Below, one piece after another: positions 1 through 6,452 of a DNA stretch of 64,000 nucleotides. The first letter of the stretch is position 1. Every line of letters starts with the position of its first letter. The notes under the pieces are model-generated. The model did no database searches. It worked only from the letters and a program-made list of their open reading frames with translations, and was not told the origin of the DNA. Position numbers and translations under genes: made by a program. Origin of the DNA: Anaerotruncus rubiinfantis (lineage in GTDB: Bacteria > Bacillota > Clostridia > Oscillospirales > Ruminococcaceae); assembly GCF_900078395.1 (NCBI RefSeq), contig NZ_FKLA01000009.1, positions 2,114,083-2,178,082 on the forward strand, written 5' to 3'.

Positions 1-312
1 CTCATTTTGGCCCTTGATCATCGCGTCGAGGTTCAGATAGGAAAGCCATACCCCACGCATTTCATCCGGTTGGTTGTCGGGAGTCTGCTGCGCCGCATCC
101 GCGGAGGCGGAAAGCTGCACCAGCTCACCCGGCAGCCGCTCGTCCAAAGCGGACGGGACCTCCACGCCATAGACGGTCTTGGAGTTTGTCCGGGTCAGAT
201 AGACGTCCTCCCGCGTGTCATTTCTATCGGACGGTTCCCCGCTTGTCCGCTGGCAGCCCGCCGCGCCGGCAAGCAGGAATACCGACAGTATAACAGATAA
301 AATCCTCTTCAT
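1..312 (-). CDS. Partial glycosyl-hydrolase-like (GHL10/YngK-type) lipoprotein, N-terminal part
   Basis: The first 104 codons of a minus-strand gene that runs off the left edge. The protein begins with a basic residue pair, a hydrophobic stretch and a Cys at residue 20 (AGAAGC), which looks like a lipoprotein signal peptide although the -3 residue of the lipobox is Ala. After a polar linker comes EMRGVWLSYLNLD, the typical opening of the GHL10 (former DUF187) domain of cell-surface glycan-active proteins. The ATG at 312 follows an AAAGGG ribosome site, and a good promoter lies upstream. Enzymatic function cannot be judged because the barrel is outside the window. Confidence 0.75.
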   Translation of the reverse strand, partial: MKRILSVILSVFLLAGAAGCQRTSGEPSDRNDTREDVYLTRTNSKTVYGVEVPSALDERLPGELVQLSASADAAQQTPDNQPDEMRGVWLSYLNLDAMIKGQNE

Positions 313-346
313 AAAATTTTCCCTTTCTGCGTGAAAACTCATCTTC

Positions 347-375
347 ATATTACACGTTTCGACGATTTTAGTCAA
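347..375 (-). promoter_or_regulatory. Promoter of the GHL10-like lipoprotein gene
   Basis: On the minus strand TTGACT and TAATAT are separated by 17 bases, about 35 bases before the start codon. It is divergent from the promoter of the zinc-ribbon gene. Confidence 0.65.
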
Positions 376-404
376 TCGTTTTGGACAATCTTATCCGCCG
401 GGAA

Positions 405-432
405 TTGACTTTTTCAACTTTTGGTATAAACT
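405..432 (+). promoter_or_regulatory. Promoter of the zinc-ribbon protein gene
   Basis: TTGACT, a 16-base spacer and TAAACT, followed 27 bases later by the ATG with a GGAGG ribosome site. Confidence 0.6.
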
Positions 433-458
433 AAAGAAAAAGGCCTTCGGAGGTTTCC

Positions 459-827
459 ATGTTCTTTATAGGTATATTCGGTTCCGATTCCAAAGTAGTA
501 CCGGTCGGGCAGATTTCCGGCGTGGTTTGTCCCGTCTGCGGCAAGACCGTCTCAATGAGCGTCTGCCGCAGTTACAGTTACATCCATTTTTTCTTCATCC
601 CGGTTATCAAATACCATTCGGTCTACATTGCCACCTGCCCGCAATGCGCGAGCGTTTTCGAGCTGTCTGCCGAAACCGGCAAGCAGATCCAGCACGGCGG
701 CCTTGCAGAGGCCCGGCCCGGCGACTTGAAACTGCTGCGCAGCAACCTCGTTCCGCGCTGCCCGGCCTGTGGCGCGGCCCAGTCGGAGGACAGCCTCTTT
801 TGCAATAAGTGCGGCGCAAAGCTCTGA
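459..827 (+). CDS. Zinc-ribbon protein
   Basis: A 122-residue protein with two zinc-ribbon knuckle pairs. CPVC (about residue 24) and CPQC (about 60) form one ribbon, with a strongly hydrophobic or aromatic stretch between them (YIHFFFIPVIKY). CPAC (about 106) and CNKC (about 117) form a short C-terminal ribbon ending at the last residues. The layout resembles zinc-ribbon family proteins found singly in many Clostridia; no biochemical role is known to me. GGAGG sits 5 bases before the ATG. It is a single-gene unit between its own promoter and a bidirectional terminator. Confidence 0.8.
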   Translation: MFFIGIFGSDSKVVPVGQISGVVCPVCGKTVSMSVCRSYSYIHFFFIPVIKYHSVYIATCPQCASVFELSAETGKQIQHGGLAEARPGDLKLLRSNLVPRCPACGAAQSEDSLFCNKCGAKL

Positions 828-846
828 TTGCTGCCGGAAAACGACA

Positions 847-881
847 AAAACCGCCCTGCCAAAGATTGGCAGGGCGGTTTT
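847..881. terminator. Bidirectional intrinsic terminator
   Basis: 14-base arms (847-860 and 868-881) around a 7-base loop, flanked by A-rich and T-rich sequence. It lies between the convergent zinc-ribbon gene and DUF1836 gene and can serve both. Confidence 0.85.
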
Positions 882-886
882 CCTTT

Positions 887-1423
887 TTATTTTTTCGTTT
901 CCGCCTGTCCGTCCACAATTCCCTCGCAGACCCGGCGCAGATAGTTAGAGCCGCTCGAAAGCGCCAGCACAACCGCCAGCGAGTGCGATGCGCTGGAAAA
1001 GTCCCCATCCGCGCCGATCCAGCCCAGCAGAAGCGCCGGAAGCTGCTCACGCAGCTTTTCCTTGAGCCGCAGCGATTCGCTGTAGGCCGCCTCGAAATCC
1101 GCAGGTTCCGACACATTTTGCATCAGCACGCGGATGTCCGCAAGCGAAAGGTTCTGTTTGAGGTTCAGGATACAGAGCAGCTGCATGAGCTGCGCGCGGG
1201 AATACTTTTTACCTTTGACGGGTAAAATAAGGCGTTCCTTGCTGTAGTTATTCACCATTGTTTTTGTCAGCAGCTTGTCGTCCGGACGACGCTTGTTTGC
1301 AGCAAGCCCCTCATCGAACAGGGTAAGGATCTGATCCATATAGAGATCAAGTCCCGGCAGGCGGGCGGGCGTCAAATCCGCGTCGTCCAACGCTTTTTCC
1401 AGATAATTTTCCAGCTTTTTCAT
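887..1423 (-). CDS. DUF1836 domain protein
   Basis: 178 residues. The central part (TKTMVNNYSKERLILPVKGKKYSR, given here only as its landmarks VNNY and KKYSR) matches the DUF1836 family of Firmicutes, which has a MerR-like helix-turn-helix flavour: a tyrosine-rich segment followed by a helical region rich in leucine. A role as a small DNA-binding regulator is inference from that similarity. The frame is open upstream, but I choose the ATG at 1423 because AGAGGTG precedes it at normal spacing and the upstream residues look like leader translation. Transcribed alone, convergent with the zinc-ribbon gene. Confidence 0.8.
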   Translation of the reverse strand: MKKLENYLEKALDDADLTPARLPGLDLYMDQILTLFDEGLAANKRRPDDKLLTKTMVNNYSKERLILPVKGKKYSRAQLMQLLCILNLKQNLSLADIRVLMQNVSEPADFEAAYSESLRLKEKLREQLPALLLGWIGADGDFSSASHSLAVVLALSSGSNYLRRVCEGIVDGQAETKK

Positions 1424-1565
1424 GCGAACACCTCTTTTTCCAGATAGGTCTATTCTATAACAGATTGTGAACTTTTGCAAGATACGGTTGTATTTTCTTT
1501 TTTATGTGATATTATAATTATATAAAGTAGTTTTTAACTCTATATTATAGACTGGAAGTGATCTT

Positions 1566-2219
1566 ATGCCGCGTATTTTCCTGCGTGCCCGCGATCCGAT
1601 CAGCAGCTATTCGCATTTTATTGGCGCGGGGCTTTCGCTCGTCGGGCTGATTGTGATGGCTGTCCATCTCGCGCTGAAACCAGCCCCCACCCCGCAGCTC
1701 GTCATATCCTGCCTGCTTTTCTGCCTTTCGCTGATCGCGCTTTACTGTGCCAGCGGAATCTATCATTTTTCGATGGCCTCTGAAAAGGTGCTCCTCGTCC
1801 TGCGCAAGCTGGACCATGCCATGATCTATGTTCTGATCGCCGGAACCTATACCCCGCTGCTGCTCAACCTGCTGCCTAAACCCGGCAATGTGATCTTCAC
1901 CACGGTGATGTGGGGGATCGCCGCCGCGGGCATTGGGATGAAACTATTGTGGATGAATGCTCCGCGCTGGCTTGGCACCACGCTCTACATCCTCATGGGA
2001 TGGGCAATTGTCGTCGACCTGCCCGCCCTTGGACAACTCCCCGTTTTCGGGATTGTCCTGCTGGTTGCCGGCGGCCTTTCCTATACAGCCGGCGGGATTA
2101 TCTACATGGTGAAACATCCAAATTTTTCCGACCGCTTCGGGTTTCATGAGTTCTTCCATCTGTTTGTCATTCTAGGCAGCCTCTGCCACTATTTTATGGT
2201 GCTGCTTTACATCGCATAG
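1566..2219 (+). CDS. trhA: Hemolysin III / PAQR family membrane protein (TrhA)
   Basis: 217 residues with about seven hydrophobic segments. Diagnostic motifs of the hemolysin III branch of the PAQR superfamily are present: a Ser/Tyr-His pair (SGIYHF, about 63-68), KLDHAMIYVLIAGTYTP (about 80-96) and HEFFH near residue 194 with a further His near 209; together these His and Asp residues form the metal site of the superfamily. Bacterial members affect membrane lipid homeostasis; the name hemolysin is historical. GGAAGTGAT precedes the ATG. The upstream 80 bases are very AT-rich, and no single promoter stands out. Confidence 0.9.
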   Translation: MPRIFLRARDPISSYSHFIGAGLSLVGLIVMAVHLALKPAPTPQLVISCLLFCLSLIALYCASGIYHFSMASEKVLLVLRKLDHAMIYVLIAGTYTPLLLNLLPKPGNVIFTTVMWGIAAAGIGMKLLWMNAPRWLGTTLYILMGWAIVVDLPALGQLPVFGIVLLVAGGLSYTAGGIIYMVKHPNFSDRFGFHEFFHLFVILGSLCHYFMVLLYIA

Positions 2220-2282
2220 TTGCGCAAAACATCCGGTTATGATATCCTTTTCCTGTAACTTTCGCGGAAAGGGGCGGATTGT

Positions 2283-2660
2283 TTGGATTGGAAGCTGAGT
2301 TTCGGTTCGGTAGGGCTGATTGCGCTGATCCTTACGGGAGGGCTCGTCTGGTACAATATTCAGAACGCCCCACGGGAGGTGCCGCCAAGCATTTCCTTTT
2401 CCGAACCCGCTGTGATCAATCCATATCCGGAATTGGAAGGCGTCCACATCAATATCAACCGCGCCACTGTCGAGGAGCTGCAGCAGCTTCCCGGAATCGG
2501 CGAAACAAAGGCGCAGGCGATTTACGATTATGTACAGGCCTGCGGCGGGATCAAAAGTTTCCGTCAGCTGCTCGATGTCGAGGGTATCGGCGAAAAGACG
2601 CTGCGGAATATCCAACCGTATCTGACCATTTCCCCTCCCGATAAAAAAGGGCAGCCATAA
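2283..2660 (+). CDS. ComEA-like helix-hairpin-helix protein
   Basis: 125 residues: a membrane anchor (about 8-25), a short extracytoplasmic linker, then a tandem helix-hairpin-helix domain (INRATVEELQQLPGIGETKA and later LDVEGIGEKTL) that in ComEA binds incoming DNA during competence. The protein is shorter than Bacillus ComEA, lacking most of the oligomerisation region, and no comEB or comEC follows. DNA binding is well supported by the motif, while a role in transformation is only possible. TTG start after AAAGGGG. The terminator hairpin begins inside the last codons. Confidence 0.82.
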   Translation: MDWKLSFGSVGLIALILTGGLVWYNIQNAPREVPPSISFSEPAVINPYPELEGVHININRATVEELQQLPGIGETKAQAIYDYVQACGGIKSFRQLLDVEGIGEKTLRNIQPYLTISPPDKKGQP

Positions 2661-2679
2661 AATATGGCTGCCCTTTTTT
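2643..2679 (+). terminator. Intrinsic terminator overlapping the end of the comEA-like gene
   Basis: 16-base arms (2643-2658 and 2664-2679) with a 5-base loop. The 3' arm ends in six Ts and the 5' arm starts with six As, so it can work in both directions. Confidence 0.85.
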
Positions 2680-2720
2680 ATCGGATTTTCGCCTATTCGC
2701 CGGAAACTTTGCCGCTTCCT

Positions 2721-2897
2721 TCATTTTTTGAGGTCGTCCTTTAACTTCTTAACCCCCCGCCTCACCGTTTCCATTTTTGAAACATGCTCCTGTCCGCTGT
2801 AGCTGTCGATAATGCTTTTGCATTCGTCATCGAACTTTATCGTCATCTGGTGCGGTTTGGGGTTGTCGGTTGGACGGCCCATTTTTTTCGTTCCCAA
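2721..2897 (-). CDS. Small ribbon-helix-helix (CopG/Arc-type) DNA-binding protein
   Basis: 58 residues, GTKKMGRPTDNPK at the start followed by QMTIKFDDECKSIIDSY and a helical, Lys-rich end. The pattern of a basic N-tail, a short beta strand (MTIKF) and two helices is that of small RHH regulators common in Clostridia. The frame is open up to 2924, but the TTG at 2897 is chosen because GGGGTG lies 7 bases upstream; this leaves the 19-base palindrome wholly outside the coding region, in the 5' untranslated leader. No toxin partner is adjacent. The palindrome overlapping its own -10 box suggests negative autoregulation. Confidence 0.7.
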   Translation of the reverse strand: MGTKKMGRPTDNPKPHQMTIKFDDECKSIIDSYSGQEHVSKMETVRRGVKKLKDDLKK

Positions 2898-2908
2898 TTT
2901 ATCACCCC

Positions 2909-2927
2909 ACTTTGGAACTTCCAAAGT
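2909..2927. promoter_or_regulatory. Perfect palindromic operator at the RHH gene promoter
   Basis: ACTTTGGAACTTCCAAAGT: two perfect 9-base arms around one central base. It overlaps the 3' half of the -10 box of the RHH gene and ends just before its ribosome site, a typical repressor position. Binding by the RHH protein is inferred. Confidence 0.6.
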
Positions 2928-2954
2928 ATATCACATAAGAAATTCTAAAGTCAA
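2925..2954 (-). promoter_or_regulatory. Promoter of the RHH gene
   Basis: On the minus strand TTGACT (2949-2954), an 18-base spacer and TATACT (2925-2930). Confidence 0.65.
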
Positions 2955-2985
2955 GTGTATTTTGAATAAATTAAGATAACAAAAA

Positions 2986-3009
2986 CGGACGCTTCGTCAG
3001 AAGCGTCCG
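2986..3009 (-). terminator. Terminator downstream of the tRNA-Gly remnant
   Basis: A 9-base-pair hairpin with a 6-base loop, followed on the minus strand by five Ts (2981-2985). It ends the tRNA transcription unit or a read-through product of it. Confidence 0.65.
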
Positions 3010-3010
3010 C

Positions 3011-3045
3011 TTTTGTTGGAGCGGGTTACGAGGTTCGAACTCGCT
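3011..3045 (-). pseudogene. Remnant of the 3' part of tRNA-Gly
   Basis: These 35 bases are identical to 3161-3195, that is the T arm, acceptor 3' strand and CCA end of the intact tRNA-Gly plus its downstream flank. The 5' two thirds of a tRNA are missing: the sequence diverges at 3046. A further 18-base piece of the same tRNA (17 of 18 matching) lies inverted at 3104-3121. Confidence 0.75.
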
Positions 3046-3133
3046 TCCCCACCCCACAAAAGCTGCGCTTTCGCGGGGACCCCGAACCTCCGAATAAAAA
3101 ATCGGTGGAGGCAGCGAGTTCTTCGCAAAATGC

Positions 3134-3163
3134 AAAAGAACGTCTCTTCCGAGACGTTCTTTT
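3134..3163 (-). terminator. Hairpin directly downstream of tRNA-Gly
   Basis: 13-base arms around TTCC, in terminator position for the Val-Asp-Phe-Gly tRNA transcript. The hairpin ends four bases before the CCA end of tRNA-Gly. Confidence 0.6.
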
Positions 3164-3166
3164 TGT

Positions 3167-3242
3167 TGGAGCGGGTTACGAGGTTCGAACTCGCTACCTC
3201 CACCTTGGCAAGGTGGCGCTCTACCAAATGAGCTAAACCCGC
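3167..3242 (-). tRNA. tRNA-Gly (GCC)
   Basis: 76 bases including encoded CCA. Cloverleaf arms pair, the anticodon loop is TTGCCAA, and the T loop is GTTCGAACC-type. Last gene of a four-tRNA operon. Confidence 0.95.
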
Positions 3243-3245
3243 GAA

Positions 3246-3321
<76 letters not shown>

Positions 3322-3357
3322 ACATCTGCAATGCCCAGCAGAGGCGGAAAAAGAAAA

Positions 3358-3434
3358 TGGCGACCCGGATGGGGCTCGAACCCACGACCTCTAGCGTGAC
3401 AGGCTAGCGTTCTAACCAACTGAACTACCGGGCC
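3358..3434 (-). tRNA. tRNA-Asp (GTC)
   Basis: 77 bases with encoded CCA. Acceptor GGCCCGG pairs with CCGGGTC, and the anticodon loop is CTGTCAC. Confidence 0.95.
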
Positions 3435-3439
3435 ACATA

Positions 3440-3515
3440 TGGTGGGAACTACAGGGCTCGAACCTGTGACCCCCTGCTTGTAAGGCAGGTGCTCTCCCAG
3501 CTGAGCTAAGCTCCC
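3440..3515 (-). tRNA. tRNA-Val (TAC)
   Basis: 76 bases with encoded CCA. Acceptor GGGAGCT pairs with AGTTCCC, and the anticodon loop is CTTACAA. First gene of the operon. Confidence 0.95.
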
Positions 3516-3555
3516 AAAACTCTGCCGGTGGAGTCACCCACAAGCGACGAAAATT

Positions 3556-3584
3556 ATTATACTATGTCGGATTTAAAATGTCAA
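3556..3584 (-). promoter_or_regulatory. Consensus promoter of the tRNA operon
   Basis: A perfect TTGACA / 17 bases / TATAAT sigma-A promoter on the minus strand, 41 bases before tRNA-Val. Confidence 0.9.
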
Positions 3585-3737
3585 CCCATTTTTTTGCCAA
3601 AAACGAGAAAAATTTATCCCGCTCGCGCAAGTCCGCGCAACCGGCTCATCCATCCCTTTTGACAACAATTTTAGGATGAACCATCCTGATAATTTTATGC
3701 ACGCGGTAAAAACTATAAAAACAGGGAGGTGAGCGAT

Positions 3738-3950
3738 ATGCTCGAAAAAAATAAATTTATCAACCCGAACCGAAAATCGAAAAAGGTCCTTCATGGAAAC
3801 TACGCGCGGATCGATCCAAATGCCGAGATCACGAGCGCGTTCATCAACCAGGCAATCAGCCAGGTGGATGGTTCTGCCGACGGCGTCCCACACACAAGCG
3901 AACAGAATGTGGCCCATACGCGCGACTGGGTCAGCGAAAGCAAAAAATGA
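3738..3950 (+). CDS. Small protein, probably DUF3787 / CDIF630_02480-type spore surface protein
   Basis: 70 residues, hydrophilic. The end (PHTSEQNVAHTRDWVSESKK) carries the NV..A..WV pattern I associate with DUF3787 proteins found on clostridial spore surfaces; this family assignment is from memory and moderate. GGGAGGTGA lies 5 bases before the ATG at 3738, which is preferred over a GTG at 3729 that overlaps the ribosome site. It is monocistronic, closed by a strong terminator. No sigma-A promoter is obvious just upstream, in keeping with a sporulation sigma factor, but I cannot show one. Confidence 0.6.
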   Translation: MLEKNKFINPNRKSKKVLHGNYARIDPNAEITSAFINQAISQVDGSADGVPHTSEQNVAHTRDWVSESKK

Positions 3951-3955
3951 AACCC

Positions 3956-3989
3956 AAACCGGGCCTGTCCAGCTGGACAGGCCCGGTTT
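3956..3989. terminator. Bidirectional intrinsic terminator
   Basis: 15-base arms around AGCT with flanking A and T runs, between the convergent small spore-protein gene and the EFR1 ferredoxin gene. Confidence 0.85.
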
Positions 3990-3992
3990 TTA

Positions 3993-4751
3993 TCACAGGA
4001 AGCATTCCACTTCTTTGCGCGCTTTATACATTGTTTCCAGCAACAGCCTGATTTTGTTCGCATTGAAATCCCGCGCTTTTGCCGGGCAGATCCTGACGCA
4101 GCGCATGCAGGAAATGCACTTTGCCTCGTCGATCGCAAGCGTCTCGGGATCGATCGCCCCAGTCGGACAGCCCGCCGCGCAGGTACCGCAGCGGCTGCAG
4201 CGGGAATCATCCAAAGTCATCTCCTTTTGGGCCGGGAATTTCTTTTTCGGATTTTCGTCTCCCGGAAACTTTGCGGGAGAAAAATCTCCCTTCGCCAGCT
4301 TTTCCCGTACCTTCTGCGCGTACCGGTCAAACGCCTCCATATCGGCGGCGTCCGGCCTTCCACTTCCCAGCTTCTCTGAATAAATATGCGGGATAATACA
4401 GGCAATCCCACCGATACAGCGAAATCCCCGCGCTTCCAGGAGGCGTTTCATCTGCGCGAGCGCATCGTCGTAATGCCGGTTGCCATAGGCCGCCATAACG
4501 ACGCAGGGTGTCCCCTCCCCTTTCAGGTTTTCCAGCAATCCGTCCACCGGCGGAATCTGTCCGGAATAAACCGGGCAGGCGGCAAGCAGCAAATCTTCTC
4601 CGCCAAAGGCATATTGCTGTTCCCGGCCCGCCGGGGTTGTCAGATCGATCATCTCCGCGTCCATGTCCAGTTTCTTTGCAAGCAGCCCAACCGCCCGCTT
4701 TGTTCCGCCTGTCGGGCTGAAAAAGGCCGCTTTCACCTGAAAATTCGTCAT
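3993..4751 (-). CDS. EFR1-type flavodoxin-ferredoxin fusion protein
   Basis: 252 residues. The N-terminal half is a flavodoxin-like domain (FSPTGGTKRA phosphate loop near residue 10, then PVYSGQIPP near 60). The C-terminal third holds two [4Fe-4S] motifs, CSRCGTCAAGCP and CISCMRCVRICP. This combined layout is the EFR1 family of anaerobes, which probably shuttles electrons between FMN and clusters; its partner is not known. ATG at 4751 has GGAAGGAG upstream, and more upstream codons are open but lack a site. A TTGCTT / 17 / TACAAT promoter (4785-4813) suggests separate transcription from the symporter gene upstream. Confidence 0.88.
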   Translation of the reverse strand: MTNFQVKAAFFSPTGGTKRAVGLLAKKLDMDAEMIDLTTPAGREQQYAFGGEDLLLAACPVYSGQIPPVDGLLENLKGEGTPCVVMAAYGNRHYDDALAQMKRLLEARGFRCIGGIACIIPHIYSEKLGSGRPDAADMEAFDRYAQKVREKLAKGDFSPAKFPGDENPKKKFPAQKEMTLDDSRCSRCGTCAAGCPTGAIDPETLAIDEAKCISCMRCVRICPAKARDFNANKIRLLLETMYKARKEVECFL

Positions 4752-4784
4752 CTTGACCGCTCCTTCCAAAATACTTCTTTTTTC

Positions 4785-4813
4785 ATTGTAACGCAAACCC
4801 GTCCAAAAAGCAA
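4785..4813 (-). promoter_or_regulatory. Promoter of the EFR1 gene, -35 box in the symporter terminator tract
   Basis: TTGCTT, 17 bases, TACAAT on the minus strand. The -35 box lies in the T-rich tail of the terminator of the preceding gene, so termination and initiation signals are packed together. Confidence 0.5.
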
Positions 4814-4816
4814 AAA

Positions 4817-4840
4817 GCCCGATGCGAAAACGCATCGGGC
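4817..4840 (-). terminator. Terminator of the alanine symporter gene
   Basis: 10-base-pair GC-rich stem with an AAAA/TTTT loop, followed on the minus strand by TTTTT. Confidence 0.85.
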
Positions 4841-4853
4841 CCTCCGGAAAGCC

Positions 4854-6209
4854 TTATTTTTTCTTGCGTCCCTCGAACTCCTTGTTCGCAAGCACCACCA
4901 CGCCGGTAAGCGCGAGCAGGCCCAAAAGGTTCGGGATGACCATGAGGCCGTTGAACATATCCGACATATCCCATACAAGCTTGACTTTGAGGGTGGAACC
5001 GACAATCACGAAGAGCACGACCAGCGCCGCGTAGATCTTGACCGCCTTATTGCCGAACAAGTATTTGACGTTCTGTTCCCCAAAGAAGTACCAGCCAATG
5101 ATGGTGGAAAATGCGAAGAACAGCAGGCAGATTGCAATGAATACATTGCCAAGATGCCCATAGAAACTGGTGAACGCACTCTGCGCAAGTTCGACGCCGT
5201 CAAGGCCGTTATTGAACACGCCGGTGATAACCACAACCAGCGCGGTCATCGTCAAAACGACAAATGTGTCGATAAAGACGCCCATCATCGCAACCAAACC
5301 CTGTTCGCAGGGATGGTCGACCTTCGCCATCGCATGCGCATGCGGGGTGGAACCCATACCGGCCTCATTCGAGAAGAGTCCGCGCGCCACGCCGTAACGG
5401 ACGGCCGTTTTCACAGTGATGCCAACCGCGCCGCCCATAACCGCCTGCGGGTCAAACGCGCCGATAAAAATCTGCGCAAACGCATGGCCGATATTTCTGA
5501 AATTGGCAAGGATGATGATGAGCGAACCGAGCACATAGAAAACCGCCATGATCGGGACAATCTTCTCGGTGACCGAAGCGATGCGCTTCACGCCGCCGAG
5601 GAAGATGAATCCCGCAACAACCGCGACAATCACGCCGACCAGCAGTTTGTTGACGCCGAAAGCCGATTCAAACGCCACACCGATCGAGTTTGACTGCACC
5701 ATATTTCCCATGAACCCAAGCGCAAAGATGATGAGCACCGAAAAGGTAGCTGCAAGGATCTTTCCAAAGGTACCTTTAAACGCTGCTTTTATGTAGTAGA
5801 CCGGGCCGCCGGTTACATGGCCGTCAATGCGGGTTTTATACTTCTGGGCAAGGGTCGCCTCACCGTAGATGGTGGCCATGCCGAAGAAAGCCGACAACCA
5901 CATCCAAAAGATCGCGCCAGGTCCGCCCGAAGCGATCGCAGTCGCCGCGCCTGCGATATTTCCGGTTCCCACCTGCGCCGCGACCGCTGTCGCAAGCGAC
6001 TGGAACGAGCTCATCCCCTCATGATCTGCTTTTGCGCCGCGCAGCTTGATATTTCCGAACACCGCCTTGAACGCCTGCGGGAATTTACGGATCTGCACAA
6101 ATCTGAGCCGGATGGTAAACCAGATTCCGGTTCCGCACAGCAAAAACAGCAGTGCGAAATCCCACAAAAAGTGGTTTACATTCTTTACGATCTCTGCCAC
6201 AAAATCCAA
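4854..6209 (-). CDS. Na+/alanine (glycine) symporter, AGCS family
   Basis: 451 residues, about ten membrane segments. The family signature is clear: SLATAVAAQVGTGNIAGAA (about residues 70-88) followed by GGPGAIFWMWLSAFFGMAT, GGPVYY, and the later GVARGLFSNEAGMGS segment. AGCS carriers import alanine or glycine with Na+ in the cytoplasmic membrane, which fits the Na+-type ATPase in this window. The gene is transcribed alone; a palindrome that may be an operator lies about 55 bases upstream. It has its own terminator. Confidence 0.92.
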   Translation of the reverse strand: MDFVAEIVKNVNHFLWDFALLFLLCGTGIWFTIRLRFVQIRKFPQAFKAVFGNIKLRGAKADHEGMSSFQSLATAVAAQVGTGNIAGAATAIASGGPGAIFWMWLSAFFGMATIYGEATLAQKYKTRIDGHVTGGPVYYIKAAFKGTFGKILAATFSVLIIFALGFMGNMVQSNSIGVAFESAFGVNKLLVGVIVAVVAGFIFLGGVKRIASVTEKIVPIMAVFYVLGSLIIILANFRNIGHAFAQIFIGAFDPQAVMGGAVGITVKTAVRYGVARGLFSNEAGMGSTPHAHAMAKVDHPCEQGLVAMMGVFIDTFVVLTMTALVVVITGVFNNGLDGVELAQSAFTSFYGHLGNVFIAICLLFFAFSTIIGWYFFGEQNVKYLFGNKAVKIYAALVVLFVIVGSTLKVKLVWDMSDMFNGLMVIPNLLGLLALTGVVVLANKEFEGRKKK

Positions 6210-6260
6210 AACACAACACTCCTATGCATCATTTTGCGCAACCGTCCGCCATTGGCGCAC

Positions 6261-6276
6261 AGTTGTACATGCAACT
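6261..6276. promoter_or_regulatory. Possible operator upstream of the alanine symporter
   Basis: AGTTGTACATGCAACT: arms AGTTG and CAACT are perfect, with a near-symmetric centre. It is close to a TATACA sequence (6277-6282, minus strand) that could be the -10 box. The form recalls GntR-family sites; the regulator is unknown. Confidence 0.35.
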
Positions 6277-6452
6277 TGTATATGATAGCATAAAAAGTCT
6301 TGTTGCACAAGTATCTTTTCGCCTTTCTGTCCGCTTTCAACAAAAAAAGAAAAAAAACGACTGTCCACTACCGGAGTGGATCCTCCGGGAAACATATTCC
6401 GCACCGTGCAAGGCATAGATATAGACCGAAGTAACAGATGGAAGTGATTCGA

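Noticed and set aside
4386..5693. Long antisense frames, for example opposite the symporter, subunit A (24245-26068), the surface protein (16866-18536) and the MATE gene
   Set aside because: They arise from the GC-rich third codon positions of the real genes; the sense strands carry clear family motifs and ribosome sites.
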